Position numbers and translations under genes: made by a program
DNA from: Hymenobacter sp. DG25B
Lineage (GTDB): Bacteria; Bacteroidota; Bacteroidia; Cytophagales; Hymenobacteraceae
Assembly: GCF_000801315.1 (NCBI RefSeq)
Contig: NZ_CP010054.1
Span: forward strand, 2,666,001-2,730,000
Length of the DNA stretch: 64,000 bases
Reading direction: 5' to 3'
Part shown: piece after piece, positions 18,486 to 27,659 of the stretch
Layout: each line of letters starts with the position of its first letter
Numbering within the stretch: position 1 is the stretch's first letter
The notes under the pieces: generated by a model
The model's input: only the letters and a program-made list of their open reading frames with translations
Database searches by the model: none
What the model was told of the DNA's origin: nothing

Positions 18486-19499
18486 ATGTCTGCTTCTACT
18501 TCCGGGCGCCTCCGGGGCCTGCTTTCCCGCCTGGGCATCGATTGGTTTTTACTGGGCCTGCTGGGGGCGGTGGCACTGGCATATGCGTTTCCCGAGCTGG
18601 GCAGCAAAGCCAGTCCCCTGCCCTGGCACCGCATGACCAGCGCGGGCATCAGCCTGATTTTCTTTTTCTACGGCCTGCGTCTCAGCCCTGAGAAGTTGCG
18701 GGCCGGCATGCGCAACTGGCGGCTGCATGTTCTTATACAAGCCACCACATTTCTGGTGTTTCCGCTGCTGGCCCTGGCAGTGCATCCCTTATTTGGCACT
18801 TCGGAAACCAGCCAGCTGCTGTGGCAGAGCATCTTTTTTCTGTGCACGCTGCCTTCCACGGTATCTACTTCTGTGGTGATGGTTTCTATGGCCGGGGGCA
18901 ATATTCCGGCAGCTATTTTCAATGCTACCCTTTCCGGGCTGCTGGGCATTGTGGCCACCCCGCTCTGGACGGGGCTGGTGCTGCACACCGCCACCGGCAA
19001 CGCCGCCCTTAGCAGCCTGGCCCTGGATTTATTGGTGCAGGTGGTACTGCCCGTGCTGGCGGGGGTGGTGCTGCACCGCTGGCTGGGCGCCTTTGCCGAG
19101 CGGCACCGCCTGCGCCTGCGCACCTCCGACCAGGTTATTATTCTGCTGCTGGTTTTCACCTCGTTCAGTGAGTCGTTTGCGCAGGGAATATTCCACAGCT
19201 ATGGGCTGCTGGATGTGCTGTGGCTGGCTGCTGGCATGCTGGGCCTTTTCCTGCTGGTGTTTGGTGGTATTGGGCTGCTGAGCCGCGCCCTGCACCTGCC
19301 CCGCCCCGACCAGCTGACGGCGCTTTTCTGCGGCTCTAAAAAATCGTTGGTACATGGCAGCGTGATGGCTGCTATCCTGTTCCCCAATATGGCCGCTACG
19401 GGGGCGCTGCTGTTGCCGCTGATGCTGTATCATGCCTTGCAGATTCTGGCCGCCAGCGTGCTGGCCCAACGGGCCGCCCGGCAGGAATCGGTTACCTGA
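18486..19499 (+). CDS. bile acid:sodium symporter-like membrane protein
   Basis: 337 residues from the ATG at 18486 (MSASTSGRLRGLL). About ten membrane segments are predicted by eye. Features of the SBF-like group (YfeH type) include GLRLSPEKLRAGMRNW, LCTLPSTVSTSVVMVSMAGGN and FCGSKKSLVHG near the end. Family members are sodium-coupled carriers of organic anions, but the YfeH branch has no established substrate. The intergenic DNA before it (18203-18485) has a weak TACTTTGG element near 18370 and nothing else recognised. Confidence 0.85.
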   Translation: MSASTSGRLRGLLSRLGIDWFLLGLLGAVALAYAFPELGSKASPLPWHRMTSAGISLIFFFYGLRLSPEKLRAGMRNWRLHVLIQATTFLVFPLLALAVHPLFGTSETSQLLWQSIFFLCTLPSTVSTSVVMVSMAGGNIPAAIFNATLSGLLGIVATPLWTGLVLHTATGNAALSSLALDLLVQVVLPVLAGVVLHRWLGAFAERHRLRLRTSDQVIILLLVFTSFSESFAQGIFHSYGLLDVLWLAAGMLGLFLLVFGGIGLLSRALHLPRPDQLTALFCGSKKSLVHGSVMAAILFPNMAATGALLLPLMLYHALQILAASVLAQRAARQESVT

Positions 19500-19556
19500 A
19501 TAAGTCAATCATCCAATTTTTATTACGCCTCTATGCTTCACTTACGGCGTTTTAGC

Positions 19557-19564
19557 TACTTTTG
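19557..19564 (+). promoter_or_regulatory. -7 element before the ankyrin gene
   Basis: Perfect TACTTTTG, 36 bases before the start codon; no convincing -33 box at the right distance. Confidence 0.4.
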
Positions 19565-19600
19565 AGGCTTGTTATATTCCAAAAACCACCTATTCCCGGC

Positions 19601-20053
19601 ATGAGAAAATTCTTTCTCCTTTTCGCCTTATTTATTGGCCTCATTAGTACGGTTTCGGCCCAGTCTACTACCAAAGAACTGTTCACGGCCGTGCTGAGAA
19701 ACAAACCGGCCGATGTGGAGACGCTTTTGGCCAATGGTGCTAACCCCAACGCCACCGTAGAGATGATTCCGGGCTTTCCCACCACCTGCCTGATTGTGGC
19801 CGCCGGCAACAACCGCCTGGAAATTGTGAAGCTGCTGGTGCAGCACAAAGCCCAGATAAACCAGACCGACAACTTCAAAGCCACTGCTCTGATGGCCGCA
19901 GCCGGCAAAGGCAACCAGGAAATTGTAACCTTTCTGCTGGAAAACGGTGCCGATGCCAAAGCCAAAGATGAAGACGGCAAAGATGCGCTGGCGGCGGCCA
20001 AAGAAAGTGGCAATGCCGCGGTAGTTACCCTTTTAGAGCAAAAGTTGAAATAA
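19601..20053 (+). CDS. secreted ankyrin-repeat protein
   Basis: 150 residues from the ATG at 19601, which opens a signal peptide (MRKFFLLFALFIGLISTVSAQ). About four ankyrin repeats follow, seen in the repeating helix-turn pattern VETLLANGANPNA, IVKLLVQHKAQIN, ALMAAAGKGNQEIVTFLLENGADAKAKD and DALAAAKESGNAAVVTLLEQ. It is short, exported, and probably a periplasmic binding or partner protein. A terminator follows immediately. Confidence 0.8.
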   Translation: MRKFFLLFALFIGLISTVSAQSTTKELFTAVLRNKPADVETLLANGANPNATVEMIPGFPTTCLIVAAGNNRLEIVKLLVQHKAQINQTDNFKATALMAAAGKGNQEIVTFLLENGADAKAKDEDGKDALAAAKESGNAAVVTLLEQKLK

Positions 20054-20072
20054 CGCTTTGCCTTAATCTCAT

Positions 20073-20110
20073 AAAAAAGACCGGACCCTCACCTGGGTCC
20101 GGTCTTTTTT
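20073..20110 (+). terminator. terminator of the ankyrin gene
   Basis: AAAAAAGACCGGACCC pairs with GGGTCCGGTCTTTTTT around a six-base loop. Confidence 0.88.
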
Positions 20111-20177
20111 ATATTGCCAGCTCCATGGGAGGGCGGCCAGTTTTTCCGGCTTTATGCCGAGCGCACCGCAGGCACGC

Positions 20178-20885
20178 TTACCGCAGCTTTTCCTGGAAGA
20201 AGGCCAGCGTGAGGGCCCAGGCTTCCTGTGCCGCCTGGGGGTGGTAGCTGGGTCGCTCGTCGCAGTGGAAGCCGTGGTCGGCGTAGGAAATAACGGTGTT
20301 GATGTAGGGCTTATCTGCGGCTTCTACGGCCTCTATTACCTGCGCAATCTGCTCCTTGCTGATGTGCGCATCCAGGCCGCCCCAGAAAAACAGGTGCGGC
20401 GCGGAGAGGTCGGCGGCGTACCGGGTGAGCTGATGCGTGCCGCCCCCGTAGTACGACACGCCGGCGGCCAGCGGCAGCACGGCATTGGCCAGGAATGCTA
20501 CCCGGCCGCCCAGGCAGAACCCAATACTGCCAATCTTATCGGACAATACCGCGTCCTGGGCCTGCAGCCAGTCGTAGCTGGCCCGCAAATCGGCCGCGAG
20601 GCCTTCGTTGGTAATGGCGCCGTAGTGCGGAATGGCCGCGGTGAAGTTGTCGTACGGAAACTCCTGCCCCGGCTTGGCCGTGCGGTGATAAATTTCCGGG
20701 GCAATGACCACGTAGCCGGCCTGGGCCAGCCGGTCGGCTACGCTGCGGATATGGTGGTTTACGCCAAAAGCCTCCTGGCAAAGAATGATGCCCGGGCGGG
20801 GCTCTTGTGTATTGGGGAAGGCAGTATAGGCTTGCAGTTGGGTATTATCGGCGGCAGTAAGGGTTACGGCGTTTGGGTAGCTCAT
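20178..20885 (-). CDS. dienelactone hydrolase family protein
   Basis: 235 residues from the ATG at 20883-20885 (MSYPNAVTLTA). It is an alpha/beta hydrolase with a cysteine nucleophile C124 in GFCLGG, acid D172 in WGGLDAHIS and a histidine in YADHGFHCDE (H204 or H207), the Cys-Asp-His triad of dienelactone hydrolases. The oxyanion-side segment EAFGVNHHIR is also typical. True substrate is unknown; in most bacteria such genes are not part of an aromatic pathway, and none is seen here. Confidence 0.88.
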   Translation of the reverse strand: MSYPNAVTLTAADNTQLQAYTAFPNTQEPRPGIILCQEAFGVNHHIRSVADRLAQAGYVVIAPEIYHRTAKPGQEFPYDNFTAAIPHYGAITNEGLAADLRASYDWLQAQDAVLSDKIGSIGFCLGGRVAFLANAVLPLAAGVSYYGGGTHQLTRYAADLSAPHLFFWGGLDAHISKEQIAQVIEAVEAADKPYINTVISYADHGFHCDERPSYHPQAAQEAWALTLAFFQEKLR

Positions 20886-21008
20886 GAGAGTGCAGATTAT
20901 AAAGTTTAGCAAGCAAACGACCAGCCGGCCGCAATGTTTGGCTATTGCCAGAATCCTGTTTTCCCGGGTTTCGGCCCTACTTTTCGGAAACAGCAGGTCT
21001 GCAGGCCG

Positions 21009-21374
21009 TTAACGGTTCATGACCAGGAAAAGCAGATTGTGGTAGACAATTCCCTCGGCGCCGTTGTACATGCCCGCTAGTCCGGCCTCTTCCATAATTT
21101 CTTCTACCTCCTCATAATCCCGCAAAAAATCTATTTCCACGTCCTTGGAGTGCTCATCCAGCTGGGTATGCGTGAGGTAGCGGCGGGGCTCTTCCAGGGT
21201 TACGAACAGCTTCTGATCATAGGTCTGGGCAATGAGCAAGGCGTCGCAACGGCGGCCCTGGCTGCCGTCTTCTTCCTCCTCATCATGGTCAGCATTGGGG
21301 CCGGCATGCACATACACGGTGGTTTTTTCGCTGGGGGCGGCGTGCAGAAAAAAGGTGGCGCTATCGAGGCTCAT
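21009..21374 (-). CDS. small acidic protein of unknown function
   Basis: 121 residues, not recognised. It is acidic, with an aspartate/glutamate run (DHDEEEEDGSQ) near residue 33 and a second acidic helix (DYEEVEEIMEEAG) near 88. The end is hydrophobic (VYHNLLFLVMNR). No signal peptide or metal motif is seen. It starts 56 bases after the large glucosidase gene ends, on the same strand, so it may be the second gene of that operon. Codon use is like its neighbours. Confidence 0.6.
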   Translation of the reverse strand: MSLDSATFFLHAAPSEKTTVYVHAGPNADHDEEEEDGSQGRRCDALLIAQTYDQKLFVTLEEPRRYLTHTQLDEHSKDVEIDFLRDYEEVEEIMEEAGLAGMYNGAEGIVYHNLLFLVMNR

Positions 21375-21430
21375 GGGAACGGGAGAAAAGGAGAAAGAGA
21401 AATGAATGAAAAACGCCCGGCACCTTCCTG

Positions 21431-24043
21431 TTACAGAAGCCGCACAATAAGGCCGGTCCAGCCGGTTTGGTGGCTGGCGCCCATGCCGCGGCCGTTGTCG
21501 CCGTGGAAGTACTCGTGAAAGTAGAGATAGTCGCGGAAGTGGGGGTCGGTTTGCAATAGCTCCGCATCACCAAAGGCCGGCCGGCGGCCATTCTCGTCCT
21601 TCAGCAACAGCCGGGTAAGGCGGGCCGATAAAGCATCGGCCACCTGTTTAAGGGTGTGCAGGTTGCCGGAGCCCGTAGGAAACTCAATCTGAAAACTGTC
21701 GCCGTAGTAGAAATGATACCGCTGCAACGACTCAATAATCAGATAGTTGATAGGAAACCAGATAGGGCCGCGCCAGTTGGAATTCCCACCAAACATGCTG
21801 GACTCCGCCTCGCCCGGCACGTAGCCCACGGAAAAATCGGCGTCGGGGGTGCTGAACACATAGGGGTGCTCCAGATGGTAGCGCGACATAGCCCGGATGC
21901 CGTAATCAGAAAGAAACTCCTCTTCATCGAGCATGCGCGTGAGCAGACTGCGCAGGCGGTCCTGCCGCAACAAGGAAAGCTTGTGCCGGGCGGCTTTGCC
22001 GGGCTCCTCCCACCGGGACACCAGCTGGGCCAGATGGGGCCGGTTCTCAATCAGCCAGCGCGCCCGCCCGGTAAATTCCGGCAGAGCATCCAGCAGCTCC
22101 TGGTCAATTACCTCAATGGCAAAAAGGGGAATCAGCCCCACAATGGAGCGCACTTTCAGCTTGGTGCGGGCATCATCGGGGGTGTGCAGCACATCGTAGT
22201 AGAAACGGTCTTCCTCGTCCCAGAGGTTGAAGGCGCCGTCGCCGCCGCGGGTCATGGCATCGGCTATGTAGAGGAAGTGCTCAAAGAACTTACCGGCCAT
22301 TTCCTGGTACACCGGGTTGGTTTTGGCCAGCTCCAGGGCCATGCGCACCATATTCATGGCAAACATAGCCATCCAGCTGGTGCCGTCGCTCTGCTCAATC
22401 TTGCCGCCGGTGGGCAACGGGGCGCTCCGGTCGAACACGCCAATGTTATCCAGCCCCAGAAAGCCCCCTTCAAAGATGTTCCGCTCGCTTTTGTCCTTGC
22501 GGTTTACCCACCAGGTAAAATTGAGGGCCAGCTTGTGGAAGACAGCCTCCAGAAAAGGCGTATCGGGGCGGCCGTTATGCAGCTTTTTGTCCATCTGGTA
22601 CACGCGCCAGGTGGCCCAGGCGTGCACGGGCGGGTTCACGTCGTTCAGGTTCCACTCGTAGGCGGGCAGCTGGCCGCTGGGGTGCATATACCCATCCTTG
22701 GTGAGCAGGCGCAGTTGAGTTTTGGCAAACTCGGCATCTACCATGGCCAAGGGAATGCAGTGGAAAGCTAAATCCCAGGCGGCATACCAGGGGTATTCCC
22801 ACTTATCGGGCATGGAAATGATATCGGCGTTGTACAGGTGCCGCCATTTGCTGTTGCGGCCCTGGCGCCGGCCCGGGTCCGCGGGAGCCATGGCCGGGTC
22901 GCCGTCCAGCCACTGGGCTACATCGTAATAGTAGTACTGCTTGCTCCAGAGCATGCCCGCAAATGCCTGGCGCTGAATGTTGCGCGCATCGGGGCTGGTC
23001 AGGGTTTCCTGAATGCAGTCGTAGAACTCATCGGCCTCCCGTTTGCGGGTGTCAAAATGCCGCTCGAAGTTGGCGAAGGGCGCATCCCATTCGTTTTTGC
23101 TCAGGCGCAGGCGCACTACCCGCTGCTGGCCGGGCGCCAGGGTGAGGTGGTACTGGGCCGCTACTTTGGTGCCGCGCTGCTCTTGATTGACGGCGCTTTT
23201 ATTGCCGGCCACCACATAATCATTTATGCCATCTTTAAAAAAGCGGCCCTGCCCGGGTAGGCCATAGCGCCGCACCCCGTTGGTTTCGTTGTCGCAGAAC
23301 AGCAGGGTGGGCTTCTGGTCGCAGTAAAAGTGGTATTGGCCCAGGGTTTTATGGTGGAGATTGACGCAACCAGGCTTGCCGGCGTGCATTTCGGGCTGGT
23401 AGTCATCCTGGCCCCAGCTCCAGGTGTTGCGAAACCAAAGCTGCGGCAGCACTTGCAGGCGGGCCCGGCGCGGGCCACGGTTGTGCACCGTCACTTGAAT
23501 CAATATATCATTAGAGCTGGCTTTGGCATATTCAATGAATACATCAAAGTAGCGGCCCTCATTGAAAATACCGGTATCCAGCAGCTCATATTCCGGCTCC
23601 AGGCGAGTACGGCGGGCGTTTTCATCCAGCAGCTTTTTGTAGGGGAAGGCACGCTGCGGATATTTATACAGCATTTTCATGTAAGAGTGCGTGGGCGTGC
23701 TATCCAGGTAGTAATAGCACTCCTTCACGTCCTCGCCGTGGTTGCCCTGGCCATTGGTGAGGCCAAACAGCCGCTCTTTCAGCTGGTTATCAGCACCATT
23801 CCACAGAGCTACCGAAAAGCAGAGCAGCTGCTCATCATCGGAAATACCGCCTATGCCCTCCTCGCCCCAACGGTAGGCGGTGCTGCGGGCCATATCATGG
23901 GGCAGGTAGTCCCAGGCGTTGCCATCGGGGCTGTAGTCCTCGCGTACGGTGCCCCACTGCCGCTCCGTGAGGTAGGGGCCAAACTTCTTCCAGTGAGCTG
24001 TCTGCGCGTTATTTTCCCTTAAGCGTAGTTGTTCCTGCGTCAT
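21431..24043 (-). CDS. GH63-like glucosidase (MGH1-like domain)
   Basis: 870 residues without signal peptide. Regions typical of large glucosidases of the GH63/mannosylglycerate-hydrolase-like clan are seen: EDYSPDGNAWDYLPHDMARSTAYRWGEEG at the start, a beta-rich middle (VTVHNRGPRRARLQVLPQLWFRNTWSW), and an (alpha/alpha)6 barrel with MPDKWEYPWYAAWDLAFHCIPLA, EWNLNDVNPPVHAWA and a C-terminal NSNWRGPIWFPINYLIIESL segment. It probably cleaves glucose from an oligosaccharide in the cytoplasm. With the GH15 enzyme and otsAB it hints at active glucan or glucoside turnover, but they are not in one operon. Confidence 0.85.
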   Translation of the reverse strand: MTQEQLRLRENNAQTAHWKKFGPYLTERQWGTVREDYSPDGNAWDYLPHDMARSTAYRWGEEGIGGISDDEQLLCFSVALWNGADNQLKERLFGLTNGQGNHGEDVKECYYYLDSTPTHSYMKMLYKYPQRAFPYKKLLDENARRTRLEPEYELLDTGIFNEGRYFDVFIEYAKASSNDILIQVTVHNRGPRRARLQVLPQLWFRNTWSWGQDDYQPEMHAGKPGCVNLHHKTLGQYHFYCDQKPTLLFCDNETNGVRRYGLPGQGRFFKDGINDYVVAGNKSAVNQEQRGTKVAAQYHLTLAPGQQRVVRLRLSKNEWDAPFANFERHFDTRKREADEFYDCIQETLTSPDARNIQRQAFAGMLWSKQYYYYDVAQWLDGDPAMAPADPGRRQGRNSKWRHLYNADIISMPDKWEYPWYAAWDLAFHCIPLAMVDAEFAKTQLRLLTKDGYMHPSGQLPAYEWNLNDVNPPVHAWATWRVYQMDKKLHNGRPDTPFLEAVFHKLALNFTWWVNRKDKSERNIFEGGFLGLDNIGVFDRSAPLPTGGKIEQSDGTSWMAMFAMNMVRMALELAKTNPVYQEMAGKFFEHFLYIADAMTRGGDGAFNLWDEEDRFYYDVLHTPDDARTKLKVRSIVGLIPLFAIEVIDQELLDALPEFTGRARWLIENRPHLAQLVSRWEEPGKAARHKLSLLRQDRLRSLLTRMLDEEEFLSDYGIRAMSRYHLEHPYVFSTPDADFSVGYVPGEAESSMFGGNSNWRGPIWFPINYLIIESLQRYHFYYGDSFQIEFPTGSGNLHTLKQVADALSARLTRLLLKDENGRRPAFGDAELLQTDPHFRDYLYFHEYFHGDNGRGMGASHQTGWTGLIVRLL

Positions 24044-24249
24044 AGTATCGGGTTACGCTAAGCAGCCAAATACGTGGGTTACCGGCCGGGCGTTTTATCA
24101 GCCCCGGGAAGATACCCTCAAATCCGTAGACCCAATTTTTATCCTCCTTACTCTGTGCTATTTACTCTTCTTATGATGAAATTTTATTAACCTGGAACTA
24201 TCCAAGACGTATTTGGCTTCTGCAGCCGAACAGATAGAAAAATAGCTAT

Positions 24250-24489
24250 ATGATTAACGTGCAGTTGAAGGATGCGGGCTTTTATGAAATTGCATGGCCC
24301 CACCCGGCCGAACAGGAAGGAGTAACCTACGTGCGGCCTGACGCCCGAGAGTATGTACGCGTTTTTGTACCCGCCAACTCTACGGAGGTAGAAGTGTACG
24401 CCGGCAACCTGAAAGAAGGCAAGCTGGTATTCCGGGGCCCGGCCCAAACCGCTGCCACCCTGCGCTGGCTGGCGCATAACCGCAATTAG
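24250..24489 (+). CDS. small protein of unknown function
   Basis: 79 residues, not recognised. Sequence is beta-rich (YVRVFVPANSTEVEVYAGNLKEGKLVFRGPAQT) and soluble, ending in RWLAHNRN. It lies between two minus-strand genes and converges on the dioxygenase with only three bases between stops. Codon use matches neighbours, supporting a real gene, but nothing indicates a role. Confidence 0.5.
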   Translation: MINVQLKDAGFYEIAWPHPAEQEGVTYVRPDAREYVRVFVPANSTEVEVYAGNLKEGKLVFRGPAQTAATLRWLAHNRN

Positions 24490-24492
24490 GCG

Positions 24493-25326
24493 TTACCCTA
24501 CCACAAAGGTGCGCATACTCATGCCGCCAAAGGATACCTCCTCAAAGGCGTGTCGGATTTCGTCGTCCGTCTCGGCCAGGCCCAAGCTGTACAGCATAGG
24601 GATATAATGGTCGGGGGTGGGTACGGCCAGCGGGCCGCTGGCGCCGGCCTGCTGGTAGTGGGCCAGGGCGTGCAGGTCGCGCTGATTAATGCGCTGTTTA
24701 GCCCAGGCATCAAACTCCACGGCCCACGCATAGGGTGTGGCGTCATCGGCCATGAACTTGGGCATGCTCTGGCGTAGATTGTGCACTATGTTGCCGCTAC
24801 CAATGATCAGCACGCCCCGGCGCCGCAGAAACTGCAGCTGCTTGGCTAACTCCGCGTGAAAAGTGAGCGGCTGGTAATAGTCGATACTGAGCTGGAAAAC
24901 CGGAATATCTGCCTCCGGAAACAGGTGATGCAGTATGGTCCAGGAGCCGTGGTCGAGGCCCCACTCGTCGGAGGGGTGCGCATCGGGCAGGGCGGCCAGT
25001 ACTTCCTTGGCTACATCGGGTGCGCCGGGCGCCGGGTATTGCATGTCAAACAGCTCCTGCGGAAAGCCACCGAAGTCATGAATGGTTTCGGGCCGCTCGT
25101 TCGTAGTTACAAACGTGCCCCGCGTGAGCCAGTGCGCCGATACCACCAGAATAGCGCGCGGCGGTTGCAGATTTCGGATATCTGTGCCCAGCTGATGCAG
25201 CGCCTGAGTAAAGGCATTATCAGCCAGCGCATTCATCGGCGAGCCGTGCCCTACAAAAAGCACCGGCATTTTGGCCGTTTGCTGGAAGGAAGAAGCAGTG
25301 GTATGGAGGTCTTGCAGGGAGCTCAT
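24493..25326 (-). CDS. ygiD: 4,5-DOPA dioxygenase extradiol-like protein
   Basis: 277 residues. The class III extradiol (LigB) fold is indicated by MPVLFVGHGSPMNAL near 20, VVSAHWLTRG near 61, LDHGSWTILHHLFP, and IIGSGNIVHNLR, which include the conserved metal-binding histidines. YgiD proteins ring-open DOPA at the 4,5 bond using a divalent metal. Alternative start at M20 (MPVLFVGHG) would match some family members better, so the first 19 residues are uncertain. The physiological substrate is not known. Confidence 0.85.
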   Translation of the reverse strand: MSSLQDLHTTASSFQQTAKMPVLFVGHGSPMNALADNAFTQALHQLGTDIRNLQPPRAILVVSAHWLTRGTFVTTNERPETIHDFGGFPQELFDMQYPAPGAPDVAKEVLAALPDAHPSDEWGLDHGSWTILHHLFPEADIPVFQLSIDYYQPLTFHAELAKQLQFLRRRGVLIIGSGNIVHNLRQSMPKFMADDATPYAWAVEFDAWAKQRINQRDLHALAHYQQAGASGPLAVPTPDHYIPMLYSLGLAETDDEIRHAFEEVSFGGMSMRTFVVG

Positions 25327-25576
25327 GGCAAAGGCAGAAGGCAGAGAATATCCGGACCAATTACCAACACGGCCCGGACCTGATTTTTAATAATAACAAA
25401 ATAACCCCGCTTTAGCTTCCTCGGCCCATCACCCCAAAGCATATCAAGGTCAGTGGTTATTTAGGCTGATAAGCCCCACCGAGGCCACCTCCCGGGATTT
25501 GGGTACTTTGCCGCGCCGGTAGGCATTAGGTCAGATTGCTTCCGGCCAGACTACCGCATTTGCTTAGTCCCACCCT

Positions 25577-26758
25577 ATGCAGCGAATTCTACCGGTTATT
25601 GTTCTGGCGCAGTTTTTCTGTACCTCGCTCTGGTTTGCCGGCAATGCCATTGCGCCGGATATAGCCGCTCAATTTCACTTGCCGCCCGGCTTCGTGGCCT
25701 ATCTGACCAGCGCCGTGCAGCTGGGCTTCATTACGGGCACGCTCACCTTCGCCGTACTCACCATTGCCGACCGCTTCTCCCCTTCCCGCGTGTTCTTCAT
25801 CAGTGCGCTGGTGGCTGCCCTGTGTAACCTAGGCATCAATCTCGGGGGCATTGGCACGGGGGGCTTGCTGGCCTTCCGGTTTCTGACCGGCTTTTTCCTG
25901 GCCGGCATTTACCCGGTAGGCATGAAAATAGCCTCCGATTATTACCAGGCCGGGCTGGGGAAGTCGTTGGGGTATCTGGTGGGCGCGCTGGTGCTGGGCA
26001 CGGCCTTTCCGCACCTGCTCAAAGGTCTTGCCGGTCAACTCCCGTGGCACTACGTTACGCTGGCCACCTCGGCGCTGGCGGTACTGGGTGGCATAGCGCT
26101 GGTTTTACTCGTGCCCGATGGCCCATTTCGCAAAGCCGGCCAGCACCTGCAGCTCACGGCCTTTCTGGATGGGTTTCGGCGGCCCCGGTTCCGGGCGGCG
26201 GCCTTTGGCTACTTCGGCCACATGTGGGAGCTGTATACCTTCTGGGCCTTTGTGCCTATTCTCCTGGCTACCTACAACCGCGCGCATCCCACGGCGGGGT
26301 TTTCTGTGCCCATGCTCTCCTTTTTCATTATTGCTGCAGGAAGCCTGGCCTGTATAGGTAGCGGGCTGCTTTCTCAGAGGCTTGGGCCGCGCCCGGTGGC
26401 CACGGCTGCGTTGGCGCTGTCCGGAGTGTGCTGCCTGGTGTCGCCGCTGATGCTGCGGGGCAGCTCGCCTACGCTGCTGGTTGTGTTTCTGGTGTTCTGG
26501 GGTATGGTAGTGGTAGCCGATTCGCCGCTATTTTCCACGCTGGTAGCGCAGAATGCCCCGGAGGCCTCGCGCGGTACTTCTCTTACTATCGTAAACTGCC
26601 TGGGCTTTGCGCTGACTATTGCCAGCATCCAGTTCACCAGTTGGTTATCCCAGCATATCGACCCAACTTATCTGTTTCTAACGCTGGCTGTAGGGCCTGC
26701 GCTGGGGTTAGTGGGTTTGCTGCGTAACTGGGAAGAGACATTAACACCCGTGCAGTAA
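25577..26758 (+). CDS. MFS transporter
   Basis: 393 residues, about 12 membrane segments arranged in two halves. The N-half has YLTSAVQLGFITGTLTFAVLTIADRFSPSRVFF, where the A-loop sequence between segments 2 and 3 follows the major facilitator pattern, and RFLTGFFLAGIYPVGMKIA. Substrate cannot be assigned. Upstream DNA (25327-25576) has a TACTTTG element near 25508 but no clear -33 box. Its stop is followed directly by an AT-rich foreign-looking region. Confidence 0.88.
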   Translation: MQRILPVIVLAQFFCTSLWFAGNAIAPDIAAQFHLPPGFVAYLTSAVQLGFITGTLTFAVLTIADRFSPSRVFFISALVAALCNLGINLGGIGTGGLLAFRFLTGFFLAGIYPVGMKIASDYYQAGLGKSLGYLVGALVLGTAFPHLLKGLAGQLPWHYVTLATSALAVLGGIALVLLVPDGPFRKAGQHLQLTAFLDGFRRPRFRAAAFGYFGHMWELYTFWAFVPILLATYNRAHPTAGFSVPMLSFFIIAAGSLACIGSGLLSQRLGPRPVATAALALSGVCCLVSPLMLRGSSPTLLVVFLVFWGMVVVADSPLFSTLVAQNAPEASRGTSLTIVNCLGFALTIASIQFTSWLSQHIDPTYLFLTLAVGPALGLVGLLRNWEETLTPVQ

Positions 26759-26790
26759 AAGAGCTTTTGCACTCGCTTATTTTTAATCAA

Positions 26791-27309
26791 ATGGAGATAA
26801 ATAAAACTGACTTAAAATTTTTGACTCCCTTTTTATTGTATCTTATATTTGGAATATATAATTCCCATATTTACAACTATATAGATAATCAAAAAACTCT
26901 TCGCCTTACATTTGATTGGTTTACAGCTCCATCAATCATTCTAGGTTTTATTTATTCTTATTATTCCATATTTCAAAGAGGAGCACAACAAGCACTTTGG
27001 AGAAAGGCAGCAGGATTACTTGCACTTACATCAATTTTTACACTTCTATTTCTAACCTCGTCACAGGGATATGTAATCCTTTGGAATGCCAACTTCGGCA
27101 ATCAAGACAAGATTATATTACACGGCAAAGTTTCTAAATTGGATTATCCTAAAAACAAAAAACCACTAAACTCTCATGCTGTTTTTATAAAAATTAGCAA
27201 TACTAATAAAATTATAAACTTGGATGTCCCATCCAACAATTATGTTGTTGGACAAATTTTTGAGAAGAAAATGATAAAAGGCTCTTTAGGAATTTTGTAC
27301 GCTCGTTAA
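26791..27309 (+). CDS. AT-rich membrane protein of unknown function
   Basis: 172 residues from the ATG at 26791 (MEINKTDLKFLTPFLLYL); an upstream ATG at 26767 is possible. Three hydrophobic segments (about 10-27, 43-60 and 73-90) precede a soluble C-terminal domain. Base composition and codon use (many AAA, ATA, TTA) differ strongly from the GC-rich neighbours, indicating recent transfer. The broken small gene that follows shares this composition. Function is unknown; an immunity or membrane-effector role is only a guess. Confidence 0.65.
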   Translation: MEINKTDLKFLTPFLLYLIFGIYNSHIYNYIDNQKTLRLTFDWFTAPSIILGFIYSYYSIFQRGAQQALWRKAAGLLALTSIFTLLFLTSSQGYVILWNANFGNQDKIILHGKVSKLDYPKNKKPLNSHAVFIKISNTNKIINLDVPSNNYVVGQIFEKKMIKGSLGILYAR

Positions 27310-27318
27310 AATACTAAC

Positions 27319-27556
27319 ATGATTGACCAACCAAACATAAACTTATCAGTTACAAAAGAGGAAGCATTAGTCCTTTTTTGATTTTTTAGCAAGGTTTAAC
27401 CAAGCTGACCACCCAGAATTTTTTGAAGACCAAGCGGAACAGAAAACACTTTGGAATCTTGAAGCGCAGTTAGAAAATCAGTTAGGAGAGCCTTTCAGTC
27501 CTGATTACAAAGACATTATTAGTAAGGCGAGAAATAAAATTCGTGACAAAATATAA
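27319..27556 (+). pseudogene. frameshifted small gene, AT-rich
   Basis: The ATG at 27319 opens a frame that stops at TGA 27379-27381, directly after a run of six T (27374-27379). Removing one T restores a continuous 78-residue reading frame to the TAA at 27554-27556, with a coherent acidic helical protein (DFLARFNQADHPEFFEDQAE, then LWNLEAQLENQL). The simplest reading is a one-base insertion in the homopolymer, either a real mutation or an assembly error. Small proteins of this look occur next to toxin or effector genes in many bacteria, but I cannot name the family. Confidence 0.6.
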
Positions 27557-27613
27557 AGTAATTCAAAAATTTTTAAACGTTATTATTTCGCTCCGCCGAA
27601 AACTATTCATAAA

Positions 27614-27646
27614 CAAAAAAGCCCGCTGTTTCCAGTAGGCTTTTTG
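27614..27646 (-). terminator. terminator of dnaB
   Basis: AAAAAGCC pairs with GGCTTTTT with inner CTG/CAG pairing; T run on the minus strand just after the dnaB stop. Confidence 0.6.
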
Positions 27647-27659
27647 ATTTAAATCCTTC

